Positions 24,501 to 35,600 of a stretch of 58,280 nucleotides of DNA are shown here, piece by piece; position 1 is the stretch's first letter, and every line of letters begins with the position of its first letter. The notes beneath the pieces were generated by a model. That model was not told where the DNA came from, ran no database searches, and saw only the letters and a program-made list of their open reading frames with translations. Position numbers and translations under genes: made by a program. The stretch comes from Bigelowiella natans CCMP2755 (taxonomy: Eukaryota > Cercozoa > Chlorarachniophyceae), in assembly GCA_000320545.1 (NCBI GenBank), contig ADNK01003292.1, positions 7,501 to 65,780 on the forward strand, given 5' to 3'.

Positions 24501-26153
24501 CCTAGCCTTGCTCAAGGAGTCGGATAAATTGGTCAATCTCGGGGAGATTCGCAGCGGGCAGCAAAGCGTACGCATCATACAGTTGGCCAACTTGAGCCGT
24601 ATTGCAGCCAGATTCAAACTCACTGTCCCAGAGGCTGTTATCAGTAGGATCAAGAAACTCCACGGAATTTCGGATGATAAGAAGGACGCCAATTCGGAGA
24701 TGAGATTGGCAACAATTATGGAAGATCCCCTCTCCAGTCGCCTTGACGAGTTCTGCGTGCGGTATCAGCCCACGTCGTTCGTGACTTTGAGACCAAAGCA
24801 GAACGTAAGATTCGAGTTTATATTCAACCCCGACCGTCCCATGCCGAAGTTCAGAGAGGACGTTCTGATCGACGTCGTAGGCCAGACGCCGCAGAAGCTC
24901 CTCACTCTCGCCGGGGCGTGCTTTGGTATTGGAGCACGCTTAGATACCAACTCAGTGCCCTTCGGCCCCATTGTCGAAGGAACGAAGCTCGTGAAAACTG
25001 TTCTGTTAGAAAACATCGGAGAAGCTGGTATCAGGTACTCGTGGCAAACGGGGTCGATCAAGCCTAACTTCACCATTAAGCCCGAGGACGGATTTGTTCC
25101 ACCAAAAGAGCGTGTGAGCATTGAAGTCACTTTCCATCCTGTCGCTCTGGACAACGACATTCGCGTGGATAAGGTGCCGTGCTTGATTGACAAGCAAATC
25201 CATCCCAACATGAACATCACGTTGACCGGAGCCTGCGTGGTGGCAAAGAGCTCGTCCGAGAAGCTTTTGTTCAGCTGTCCCGTGCGCCAGCCACAGAAGA
25301 AGACCGTGTCTGTGCAAAACACCACTCCCAACGATTGGGATGATCTCAAGGTGCAGATCAATAACCCTTACTGGTACGGAAAGAAGGAAATTAAGGTTCC
25401 CGCCAAGTCAGAGGTCAAGTACGATATTTGGTACAAGCCGCTCTCCATGACCGCAGCAGAGGGTGGGGGGGGTAACGCTCCACCTGCGGATGTGAAAGAT
25501 GGAGGTGCGGCGTCGTCGTCATCCGAATTTAAGCGGCCTGACAAGCACAGGGGGAAGCTGTTCTTTGCCCTTCCGAACGGTAAAGCGATTCTGTATGAGC
25601 TCGAAGGTACAGCTTCTGAGGCGTCTCCTGAGAAGAAAATAGAAGTCAAGTGCAAGTGCAAGCGCACGGAGATGCAAGGATTGCTGGTCAACAACTGGCT
25701 CAACACGCACCAGGGCTTTGACGTGAAGATCGACGTTGGCGGAGATGACAAGTCCGTTCAGGTTACGGGGCCTAAGTCATTAGACGTGCCTGAGATGTCG
25801 AGCCGAGAGTATAAACTCAAGTTCTTTGCCTACAGAGCTGGGACAACAAACGTGTCTGTGACCTTCACGAATCCAAAGACGAAGGAGAACGTCAGGTATG
25901 AGCTCGAATTCGTCGCCGGGGATGTGCAGGAAAAAGTGCTGCCATTGCTGGAAACGTGTGTCCGGAGAAGGAAAGTCATCGGCGAGGAGATATATAACCC
26001 TCTCGACGAGCAAGTGACGGTTTCGTCGTTCTCGTGTGAAGATCCTGGGGTAATATATTAATTATGAAAACAAATATTTATTGATTCTTCATCGCAATCA
26101 ACACTAAATTTTATCGCCTTGATCTAATCTATCTGTTACCGTATTCCCCCCTC

Positions 26154-26196
<43 letters not shown>

Positions 26197-26322
26197 TTCG
26201 TGCTCGCAGATCTTTGTGCAAACACCCATCGTCGTGCCTCCTAAAGGGTCCTCAAGAATCAAGATCGTATATAACCCATTGGTGGTGTCAGCTCGCAAGG
26301 ATGGCGTGGTAGTAAGCCCTAG

Positions 26323-26369
<47 letters not shown>

Positions 26370-26376
26370 CCCTATC

Positions 26377-26413
<37 letters not shown>

Positions 26414-27326
26414 TTCTAATACCATTCTGCCCAATTTGTCAGAAATTGTCAGTTGCAAGCGAGCAGCTGGGAGAGTTCGTTTATAGCCTCTCCTTGAGTG
26501 CGACGGAAGCTGGCACGGACACTACCATGCGCTTCACGACTGATCTTGGAAGTCAAGCAATCCAGACGTATCACTTCCGCAGTTTCGCTACAGAGGTACT
26601 ATTAATTTTGCGCACGTTGATGATGTTGAGGGGGTTAGGGGGACGCGATGCCCAACGCGAAGTGGTTGAATATTTGCCTAAAAAAATCATCATCGCCATC
26701 ATTGATGTTTTCAAACTTCAGGCCGCTGATGCGGAATACGAGTGCGAGATCAAAGGTTCCGAGTTCACTGTGCCGACCACAGTTACCGCCAAAGTGGTTG
26801 CTGCGGGCTCGGATGGAGCCGACACCGCTGTAGATGTGTGCTATGAACCTTCGAATATGGGCGGAGTAAGGGACACTCTTGTGATCAAGTCCAAAGGCAA
26901 AGCCGGCATGTTCCAGGTAGCACTCATTGGAAAGTGCGATAAGCCAAAGCGCAAAGGACCTGTGGAGGTCAAGGCAGGAAGCTCGGCTACGATCGAATTC
27001 AAAAATGTTCTTAGCGAAGATGCGGAGTACACGTTCTCCATTAACAACCCTGCATTCACTCTTGGATCCACAACTGCCAAGGTATTATTCGTAACGTGCT
27101 GATAGCATGGTGTGCGGAGTAGTTTCAATCCTTAGCATCCGTAGTTGCTCCCTCATCGAAGACCTCACGATGATTCTGTTCTCAGATTGCAAAGAAGGAT
27201 AAATGCAAGATTTCAATATCATATTCACCGTCCGAGGATAGCCCCGGATTTGACGTTGGAAACCTGCTAATTGTGTGTAAGAAAATGAAACATCCTTGGA
27301 TATATTACGTTCGCGGCAGCAAATGA
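11242..27326 (+). CDS. HYDIN: HYDIN, central-pair C2b projection protein, 14 exons
   Basis: The exons are 11242-11377, 11467-11528, 11627-11737, 11820-11897, 11969-12025, 12124-12222, 12294-12365, 12430-12548, 12783-14346, 14524-26049, 26210-26311, 26443-26595, 26722-27081 and 27186-27326. All are GT-AG and in phase. The product has 4859 residues (human HYDIN is about 5100). It is built of dozens of ASPM/SPD-2/Hydin (MSP-like) Ig domains, each with the pattern of an xFG strand, a phrase like NxGxxPxxF, and SPxxGxIxP or PxxGxLxP. The N-terminal SDPRIIEFID and the C-terminal SLSATEAGTDTTMRF and WIYYVRGSK match HYDIN ends. In the centre is an adenylate-kinase-like P-loop, GGPKAGKTT (about 1899-1907), followed by a highly acidic stretch, as in other HYDINs. 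HYDIN supports the C2 microtubule of motile cilia, so the organism should have a 9+2 flagellum. One exon of 11,526 bp contrasts with short exons at both ends. Confidence 0.96.
12558..12752. repeat. (TA)n and (TTC)n microsatellites in HYDIN intron 8
   Basis: A TA run at about 12558-12591 and a TTC run at about 12686-12752 fill the intron. The pyrimidine run ends about 30 bp before the 3' splice site of exon 9 at 12783. Confidence 0.9.
26157..26411. repeat. TC and TG microsatellites in HYDIN introns 10 and 11
   Basis: TC runs lie at about 26157-26192 and 26325-26367 and a TG run at about 26379-26411. Each lies upstream of a HYDIN 3' splice site (26209 and 26442) and could serve as the polypyrimidine tract. 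Confidence 0.9.
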
Positions 27327-27600
27327 TGTTTTTTTAATGTCAAAACTAGTTTGTAATTTCAGCAGTAATCAATGCTAATTTTACGATTTACTATGACATG
27401 ATGATGATTCAACTGGAGCTGGCACCGTAACTTATGAAACAAAGATGCCATCGTCCAGTTGTTCATCTAGCCATCGCAACTCCATGGAAGCGCCACAAGT
27501 AATGTTAGCTGCACGCTGAATATGAGAATCTAAATACCTGCGCGCAGAACAAGTTGAGCGCATACTAGCATGTGCCGTCTGTGGACGCGCCGCCATGTAT

Positions 27601-27645
27601 GCGACAGATGTATTGATTAATTTAGATTTCATCAGTAGTCATCCT
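27601..27645 (+). repeat. Dispersed ~45-bp island repeat, copy C
   Basis: It runs from GCGACAGATGTATTG through an AT-rich centre to TTTCATCAGTAGTCATCCT, a diverged copy of the element at 27762. Confidence 0.45.
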
Positions 27646-27761
27646 ACGACTCATACTTTCCTGCGCGCTGCGCACGTATCATGTACTATGATATCCTAGA
27701 TTGTCTCTACTATGTACTACAACACGTAATGCAAGCAGCCGTCATCCATCTAGCTTGCGTA

Positions 27762-27808
27762 TGAGACGGATGTAATGAAATGTTTAAATTGTTTCAATGG
27801 TCATCCTA
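27762..27808 (+). repeat. Dispersed ~45-bp island repeat, copy D
   Basis: This is the clearest copy, with TGAGACGGATGTAATGAAAT at the left and TTTCAATGGTCATCCTAAT at the right of an AT-rich centre. Confidence 0.6.
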
Positions 27809-27924
27809 ATGCGTAGCTGTGCAATGCAGCGGCTTGCGTATGCATTCATCTTCAGCGCTTTGGCCATGATAGATGCATGGCAGCTCCTGCACGACTGTGC
27901 TTTATTTGTAATAATTTACATAGC

Positions 27925-27975
27925 TTGATGACTAATGAAAAAATTTAATCACTTCACATCATGCATATCCGCCTC
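27925..27975 (-). repeat. Dispersed ~45-bp island repeat, copy E
   Basis: On the minus strand it runs from GAGGCGGATATGCATG, through GAAGTGATTAAATT, to TTTCATTAGTCATCAA. It faces copy D, with about 115 bp between them. Confidence 0.45.
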
Positions 27976-28041
27976 TTTGTATGGCTTGCTAGACTGCCGA
28001 TCGAAGATGTACATTTGTCACATGTGGCAAAGCGTCGCATT

Positions 28042-28181
28042 GGCCCCTGCTACCTGCTACATGCTGACTTAACATCCGTGCATGCAATGTGCAGCGCTGT
28101 TGCGGCATCGCATCGCAGGCACCTGGTGCTGCACTCCCCCTGCTCGGCTGTTTAGTATGCATGTAGCAGGTAGCAGGGGCC
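28042..28181. repeat. 23-bp perfect inverted repeat with 94-bp spacer
   Basis: The left arm is 28042-28064 (starts GGCCCCTGCTACC) and the right arm is 28159-28181 (ends GTAGCAGGGGCC). Every base of the arms pairs. The spacer is GC- and TGCA-rich. It could be a small mobile-element relic or a hairpin transcript. Confidence 0.8.
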
Positions 28182-29337
28182 GCGCCGTGCACGCGCGCAC
28201 AGACAAAGGATTCGCTATCAGAAGCTAGCTAGCGAAGTGAAGCTGCAGAATCTGACACAATGCAGCACGAGGGAATCACGAAAGTTGAAATTTCCTCACC
28301 ATGCAGTCGAGGTAGTCTTCTTCCTCACGGGAGCGGTGCAGACTCTTGACGCATCTTTGAAATGTGCAACGCATTGCAATGAACTTTTCAACGCACATTG
28401 AAAACAGGCTTTCTAGCTTTCACCATGCTGATGTGCATCACCTCATCAGCACATGCTGGCATGCATGTTGAGAACAAGGTGTGGAAACTGCACATTCCAG
28501 CACGTTCGTCTAGTTCGTGCGTGCGCACGCTGGCACGCGCCACATGCCAGCATGGCCTCAAATGGCCACATGGATGCGAACACACCCTCCTTTGCATGCT
28601 CTTGCGCGCTTTCTTGACCTCTCTAGCTCCACTGTTGTCCTTGCGCCCGTCTCACATGTGAAGATGGTTTGGAAGCGAAGCTGAACCATCGATCATCAAC
28701 TGTCCTCATTGAAAACCATCATCATTGTCATCTTCATCATCATCGTGAGCTGGCACGCAATTGGAGTTTGCGTGGACTTCATCCCACCACGCCAGCATGT
28801 GGGCCTGAAGCGAAGAAGAAGAAAAAGAAGTTGAGAGGGGCAGAGATGGCATTGACGAATCATGGTTTGCCCTGCAGCAAGCCAGCAAACAATGAAAGAA
28901 TGACAATGAACTGCATCTCCAAAGTGTTGCAAGACACTTGCAGTGCACGAAACGCAGTGGCCTCGAACTAGCTTCAGTCGAGGTCAAACGCACTGGTGAA
29001 ACCAGCAGGATTTCAAATGAACAATGAACAATGACGCTCTGACCCTGGGTTGGAGTCTGTTCCTCCATCGGTTGTCACCTCTTTCGATGCTGTCGTTCCA
29101 GCAAGATTCCATTTTCACCATTGTCGCCTTGGGTGAGGAGGGTGCGACAACAGATTTTGTCAGATTTTCTCTAGTTTCCAATTTTCCTTCAATTTCTTGG
29201 GAATTCCCCCTTCAATTTGATGAAAATGGCACTTGGCGAACACCAGGAATGGCAACGTCGGAAACAACCAACCCCATCTTCGCTGAATTTTTCACCTTCG
29301 CGCTGTGGAAATCTGCACCCTCGCCGCCCACGAAAGA

Positions 29338-30882
29338 ATGGAGAACGACGAGCAGTTTGAGAACGTGCCTCCGCACTTCGTGTGCCCCATCACCCAGGAA
29401 ATCGTGAAGAACCCAAACGTGAATGAGGTGGGGCAGACTCACGAATGCGAGAGCATCGTGGAGTGGTTTGCAATGGGGCACCGAACCGATCCTTTGACGA
29501 GAAAGGAGATCAAGAACGTGCGATTGCTCACACCGAACCAGGTCCTGAAGGCACAGATGTTGGAGTGGAAGCAAAGCTGCCCGCAGGAAAGACTTGCTGA
29601 GTTGGAAAAGAAGAGAAAAGTGAGGGAGCGAGATGACTGCAAGCTTGCGTGCGAAACACGTTTCAAACTTGACCAGAAAACCGTCAGCGGCAACAGCAGC
29701 AAAAGCGAAGAGCCTGTGCCCATCAACAACTCTTCACTTGCAGCAGGTGAGGATGTGAAAGCGGACGATCTGCCCCCAAATTCCGAAGATTGGTCGACTG
29801 CTCAATCAGCAGCTTTCATGCGAACGCTGGGGAAGGGCGCCGCCTGGGAGCGATGTGCCAAATTGTGCATGGATGAGGACCTCGACGGCTCAACTCCAGT
29901 CGATGCAAAAGCAGAGACTCTGCAGGAAGTGGGACTTGGCAAAGTTCATTCCGAAAAGATCTTGAGAGAGATCAACAAAGCAGCAAGTCGACAGGTGCAG
30001 GCTGCGGTCGCAGGCATCTCGATTCCACTTCTTGAGAAAGATCCAAAGCGAATGGAACTGTTTGGCGCGCAAGACAAAGTTCTCAACGACTGCGAGGCCA
30101 AAATCCAAAATGCACTCACTGAATTCCTTCAAGAAAGCGAAACAGAGAAGTTGCAGTTGGAAGCTGAACTCACGAAAGTCAGAGAACACGTGGAACGTGT
30201 GACAACGTCCACGCTAGCCGCGAGGGCATCAGCAAAGAAAACAATTGTGGAAGATTTGCAAGAAGCATTGTCCAAAGTTCAGAATCCAAAGAAAGAGTTC
30301 AAAAGAACAGGCGTCATTCTCAACACACAAGTCTCAAATCCAAACATCTCAGACTGCACAGATTTGGAGCACAAGCGAACCGAACGAACGAAACAAATCA
30401 TGTCGTCGACCCAAACAGTGCTGGAGAGGACTGTGCCACACGTCACGGAGGCGCCAATGCTGAGAATCGAAAGCAATGCCCTTTGCAAGCAGCCAATGGC
30501 TTCTCCATCATTTGCGGTTGCAACGTCTGAAACAACCTTTGAGCCGAGGTGCACTCCAGAATCAAAGGAACGTGAGCGAATTCGAATGGAAGAAGAACAA
30601 AGAAGGAGGGAAGAACAAAGAAGGAGAGAAGAACAAAGAAGGAGGGAAGAACAAAGAAGAAGAGAAGAACAAAAAAGAAGAGAGGAAGAAGAGAAAAAGC
30701 AACAAGAAAAACTCTGCCGCGAGGGAAGACGCGCCAAAAATCATCCACAACGGCACACTGGAGTGTGGTTCTGTCAACCAATGACTCAACCAATCTCACA
30801 CAGGGATGGATGCATTCAAATTTTGTGTCACTTTCAAATCAACATCTGCAGAACAATGTGTACTACTCAAAATGTCGTTTGA
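29338..30882 (+). CDS. U-box / SAM-domain coiled-coil protein
   Basis: This is a single exon of 514 residues. The start is the ATG at 29338; the frame upstream offers only GTG. Residues about 9-80 form a U-box (VPPHFVCPITQEIVKNP, then ESIVEWF, TDPLTRKEI and LTPNQVLKAQMLEW), which recruits E2 enzymes for ubiquitin ligation. Residues about 146-214 resemble a SAM domain (W-S-T-A-Q, DLDGSTP, LQEVGLGKVHSEKILREI). A coiled coil follows, then a tandem RREEQ repeat (about 416-455) encoded by a 15-base minisatellite. It lies wholly inside island 3 and has no introns, unlike most neighbours, so it may be cargo of the island or a retroposed gene. Its last codons fall in a roughly 230-bp direct duplication, so the C-terminus may not be ancestral. 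Confidence 0.8.
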   Translation: MENDEQFENVPPHFVCPITQEIVKNPNVNEVGQTHECESIVEWFAMGHRTDPLTRKEIKNVRLLTPNQVLKAQMLEWKQSCPQERLAELEKKRKVRERDDCKLACETRFKLDQKTVSGNSSKSEEPVPINNSSLAAGEDVKADDLPPNSEDWSTAQSAAFMRTLGKGAAWERCAKLCMDEDLDGSTPVDAKAETLQEVGLGKVHSEKILREINKAASRQVQAAVAGISIPLLEKDPKRMELFGAQDKVLNDCEAKIQNALTEFLQESETEKLQLEAELTKVREHVERVTTSTLAARASAKKTIVEDLQEALSKVQNPKKEFKRTGVILNTQVSNPNISDCTDLEHKRTERTKQIMSSTQTVLERTVPHVTEAPMLRIESNALCKQPMASPSFAVATSETTFEPRCTPESKERERIRMEEEQRRREEQRRREEQRRREEQRRREEQKRREEEEKKQQEKLCREGRRAKNHPQRHTGVWFCQPMTQPISHRDGCIQILCHFQINICRTMCTTQNVV

Positions 30883-31102
30883 GTGTGGAACCTGATGGTT
30901 GTTGGTGAATGTGTGTTGTGTTACTTTGGTTTTGATCATCAACCCATGGGTGTTGCTGCTTTGATTTGGCTTCATCTGGTTTTGCTGCTTTGGCGTTCAC
31001 GGCTTAGCCTGTAAGTGTCCGATTAGATGAGACATTTGATGTTTGTCATTGTTTGATTCTAGACAACAATCGTTTGTAGCATGTGTGAGTCACAGTACGA
31101 TG
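30872..31102 (+). repeat. ~230-bp direct repeat, copy 1 (covers U-box stop codon)
   Basis: It begins in the last codons of the U-box gene (ATGTCGTTTGAGTGTGGAAC) and ends near CACAGTACGAT. The second copy is at 31188-31421. Most differences between copies are transitions. Confidence 0.85.
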
Positions 31103-31187
31103 GTACGTCTCGAACATTGAGTGATAGCAAATCTTTTGTTTCTGTCATTGGATGTGTGTGGTGTGAGTTGCATGGAGAGATTCAGTG

Positions 31188-31421
31188 ATGTCGTTTGTTT
31201 GAGTGCGGAACCTGATGGTTGTTGGTGAATGTGTGTTGTGTTACTTTGGCTTTGATCATTAACCCATGGGTGTTGCTGCTTTGATTTGGCTTTATCTGGT
31301 TTTGCTGCTTTGGCGTTCACGTCTTAGTTTGTGAGTACCCGATTAGATGAGATATTTGATATTTGTTATTGTTTGATTCTAGATAACAATCGTTTGTAGC
31401 ACGTATACGTCACAGTACGAT
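31188..31421 (+). repeat. ~230-bp direct repeat, copy 2
   Basis: It runs from GATGTCGTTTGTTTGAGTGC to CACAGTACGAT. It is highly similar to copy 1 but lacks an upstream coding region, so it looks like a duplicated 3' end of the U-box gene or part of a larger repeated element. Confidence 0.85.
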
Positions 31422-32051
31422 AGGAAGTGTGGAATGTTGTTAAATGCAGTTTGGGTGTTTTTGCATTGGAAGGGCTCTTGTTGAGCAAAGGTTCACGATC
31501 CGGGAGTTGGTCTGCTGAGCAGGGGACAACAATTGAAATTTTCCGCTCGGTGCCCTGCTGGTTTCAGCCAACTCACACAATTTCTAGTCGATGGTCGAAG
31601 TTTGTGCAATGCATGCTAGATCACGTGGCACCAGAAAGAGGTGAACAAAGACAGCAATCCGACAGAAGTTTCACTTCCGATTCAAAAGGTAGCAATCACA
31701 TGGATTCATTTGCTGAATGAAAAAGTCTTCATGGTCAACTGCTCTCTTTTTCGAGATGGAGCAACTTGTTTGCATTTGCGCAGCTGTGCACCAGTGCACG
31801 TGTTCATCTGCCAATGCAACCTTTGCGGCTCCATTTGTGTGCTTATCTGATTAGCGCATGTGTGTTCATTGCTCAGTTCACAATGTGTGAATGCATTTGG
31901 CACACCTGTTCTCCATGTTGGTGTGCACATTGCACACATGGTGCATGTTTGCACATGTGAACACGTGAAACCAATTGATTGAAAGCTGTGACGAATGAAA
32001 ACGATGACGAGACGAAACGTCTGACTGAAGGCTGAAAATGCATGCATGATC

Positions 32052-32106
32052 GAGACGGATGTGATGAAGTGCAAGCGATTGAATCTTTTCAACAATGGTC
32101 ATCCCA
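32052..32106 (+). repeat. Dispersed ~45-bp island repeat, copy F
   Basis: It runs from GAGACGGATGTGATGAAGTG to TTTTCAACAATGGTCATCCC, with a slightly longer centre than the other copies. Confidence 0.55.
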
Positions 32107-32633
32107 ATGTTGTCATGCAAAGCAGCGAGCTACGATGCACGGCGCTCACGGCATGTCCTTTTTGTCTCTTCTGCCACACGTTTCATGCATTCAAAACTAG
32201 AAAAGCATCTGCATTCAGTCGTCGATGTCGTGCAGTGCGCGCAGCAGTTTTTGCTTCTTTTTCTGCTTCAGTGCAGTGGGCTTGTCTCATCGTTTCGATT
32301 CATGATGGGGTTCAAGACTGATTGCGCGTAGCCTGAGCTATTGGTGTTCGTGTGCTTTGCATTGAAGGAGATGATCCATGTCGCATGGGCTGCGAAGAAG
32401 AGTGGTGCTGCTGTGATGGCAGCGGAGGACAGGACACATCTAGACATGCGTTAAGAGGGATGTAGCTAAAAGTCAAACAAGTGGTTTCTGTTGTTCATCG
32501 TTACTGAAGCCATGATGCTAAAGAATGGCATTTGAGATGTCATCAACGCTCGTCATGTTTCATGCAAGCTAGAACCATGATACTCTCGTGTCTTGTGCTT
32601 TCAAAGTTAACCATACTTTAAAGTGTGCTTCTT

Positions 32634-35600
32634 TCATATCCGAAATGCTTTTAGGTCGTTCTCTTGAGCTGTTGTTGTGATTTGACCTTTGACGTCTTGT
32701 CGCTCCACCATGTATGATGAAGTTCTTCGTAGGGGGAAATTCGAGTTTCTCTGCGCAGCATCGATTGAATCAGACCTATGCAAGGTGAGAATCCCTTGTT
32801 CAGTGCCGTGAACGGTCTCATTGATCCTGATGCTGGATTCCTGCATCGAGCGCCGAGCCAGCTCCGCCAGCTCTATTTCGTCAACTACATCGATGGAGAG
32901 TGCTGGCGTCTTTTTCTTCGAAATCATTCGATATTGCGTGGATTGGGTGGAGGCGTTGGCTTGGTCGGGCGTGTTGTAGACGTTCGGAGTGAAAGGGCCT
33001 TGCCCGTTTGAAGGATCGAAAGACAGCTCTACCCTGTGGAAGGCTCTCTGCGCTTTGTGGACTTCATGAGAGAACTCGCTGTCACTTTCGACCTTCTTCC
33101 CCATCACCTTGACCACCTTCCACCCAACTTTGATTGTCGAACTCGTCGACTCCAAGAGGATCTTGTCCACTGTGAGATTCTTCACGCGAAATCCAAGAAT
33201 TCCCATTTCGAAAGATCGGAGCACTAGCGTCGTGTCTTTGCCGTCACGGGACCCCACGCGACAACCGAGAGCAACGAAGAGCACCCCGATGGCGGGGAAG
33301 TACCACAGCGAAGAGATGATGAAGATGCGGGTTACACGAGACGCAACGTCAGTTAAATACGACAGTAAAGACGCCTCGACCCAACCGTCAGTCTTGTTCC
33401 GAGCAACAAAGGCTAAGATTGCAACGACGAACCAGCAGCCGGAGCAAACTATGAGACAAAAGACGATGCCGAAAATATCACGATAGTAGTAGCTGAGGTT
33501 ATCGAGCTCGGGGTTTGCCTTTATATACTCCTTTATAGTTTCAGATACGGACTTCTTAACTTCTGGCGCGTGCTTCACTTCCGAGCCCAACAGATCAATG
33601 ATACTTTTTTGCTGCATCGTATTTCTTCCTTGTCGAATCGAATTGCGCTTAGCTTTCTTCTTGTCTTGTTTTTTATTATGCGGCTTATGCGCCGCTCCCA
33701 TCTCATTGCCGGTTACCGCCCCAGCAGCTACACCAAGCTTTACTGCTGCCTTTTCTGCACCGTTGCTGGCCTTAACTTCGCCTCCATCCACGAGATTCTC
33801 ATCATTTCCATCATCATCATCGTCGTCATCATCCTCTCCGTCCTCATCCTCTTCAATACCTTCCTCAACCTCTTCCATCAGTTCTTCAGCACCCCCCCCC
33901 TCTCCATCCATCGCCGCCCCGGAGTCATCCATGAGCAACAAAAGACAAGCTAGCACGCAGATACAGTAACCCGCCGACTTGGGAGTCTCTATATGAACCC
34001 TGAAATCGTGTGGGCGAATACGCCGGAAGAACATGCCCAAGACAAAGGGAATAGGGAAGGCAAAGAGGAAGGCGATGATTGCACTCGAATAGACGGACGA
34101 TCCCAGGAGTGGGAGAGTCTGCTTCTGGCCTTCGAGGAGCGAGGCAATGGTGAGGGAGTTGAAGAGGATGGTGAGGAGAATTGTGATACGCTTGAAGCTC
34201 AGCATGTAATCTCCTGGATGCCGCATCCATATCGAAGTCCAAGGGTTCGACTGGCTCAATCCCCAATGCAACGACTCCATCGTGTTTGACATGTCTCTGC
34301 TTCCGTTGACAGAGCGGTACGTTGCGAAGTTGGACTTGCGCCAGAAATCGATGGAATGATAGATCTGAGAACGGCAGTAGCCATGCGGGGCAGGAAGGAG
34401 GAGAGCGGGCGTTACATGTCATGTGGTTAGTTGATGTATCTGTTAGTCAATTGTGTGTGTGTGTGTGTACTTTCGCATGCAGGCTCTCACAACAGTTCGT
34501 TCTTCCACAGATGCAAGCGTAAGACTATAGTCGAAATAAGCTTGATAGTATTTAAGTATTGATTACCGCCATGCTCGTATTCCCACGATATTTGTTGTCG
34601 ATGGAGCACGCATAGAATGAGCCGACGATGTAGCCAAGGACCAGAACAAGGCAGAGAAGCATCACCGGTTGATCGAGTTTGAAAGCATCGGCTTTGATGT
34701 CCTTCGCGCCGAAAGTGTTGATGTTAATCGAGGTCTCATAACTGACATCCGCACTAAACGAGGTCAGATGTGTCGATGCACAGCGGATGTAGCCTTCACT
34801 GCTTGTCTCGTTAAGCGCGTACACACCATTTGTCGACCAATTTCCGATGGTTTTGTTCCAGAAACGGCACTTGGGCACTGCAACGAACCCATCTCTTGAT
34901 GCTACGGGGAGCACGAATATGAACGGCTCAGAGACGCCGTTAATAGATTGCTCGACGCCCCCTTGGGAGACTGTGAGGGTGAGCTGAGCAGTTGTGTTCT
35001 CTTGGCTGAAGCTGGGGAAAAGGGGGCTGGTGGAGGTCGACATCGAGATGTCCGCGTCTCCCGTGAAGTTCAGAGACGGCGAAAGGGACGTCGAAACGCC
35101 GCTTCTTGAACTATTCAACCAAGTGCCTTTGCTAGTGCTTACGCGCTGAGACACCAGCGAGACTGTCGTCGTGGATATTTCCTGCGCTAGCTCTCCCGCA
35201 ACTGCTCCTTGGAGTATTCCATTCCCCATCGCTAGGACCGACGCCTGTACTGACTCCGCAGTGCTAATCCATTGAGAAGCAAGAGGAGGAAGAAAAAGAC
35301 AGGGAGATATAGGTGGGGCGGAGAGAGGGTGTGCATCAGCATAGGATACTCGTCATACTCACAAAAACATTTGAAATATTTATCATCTCCTGTTTCCCCT
35401 TCCTTTCGTTCGTCTTCAAAAGCATGCTGTATGCGTAGCACGGCTCGAAGATTGTTCTTCATCAGCATTGCCTTCCTAAATTACCTGATACGTTCGTCGT
35501 CGGAGGCCTCTGCTGTGCCTGTGGCCTGGCTCATGGCTGTTGATACTCTGGAAATCGTCGTCAGCGCAGCAGTCACACTATCGTCCGAGAAAGATTGGAG

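Larger units (their letters stand above)
27327..29337. other. Island 3, left part: CTAG/TGCA-rich intergenic DNA
   Basis: The composition changes within some tens of bases of the HYDIN stop codon and stays TGCA/CTAG-rich to the U-box gene. It holds three copies of the ~45-bp dispersed element (27601, 27762 and 27925 minus) and a perfect 23-bp inverted repeat (28042/28159). Open frames at 27961-28155, 28398-28661, 28669-28971 and 29024-29407 have no domain signatures. Confidence 0.55.
30883..32633. other. Island 3, right part
   Basis: Apart from the ~230-bp duplication, the region from about 31430 to 32600 is TGCA-rich non-coding DNA with one more dispersed ~45-bp element at 32052. The open frames at 31427-31720 and 31706-32095 carry no recognisable domain. 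The region runs up to the stop codon of the REJ-GPS receptor gene at 32634. Confidence 0.5.

Noticed and set aside
31490-31520. Possible tRNA-like B box (GGTTCACGATCC)
   Set aside because: No matching acceptor stem, A box or anticodon arm could be formed around it.
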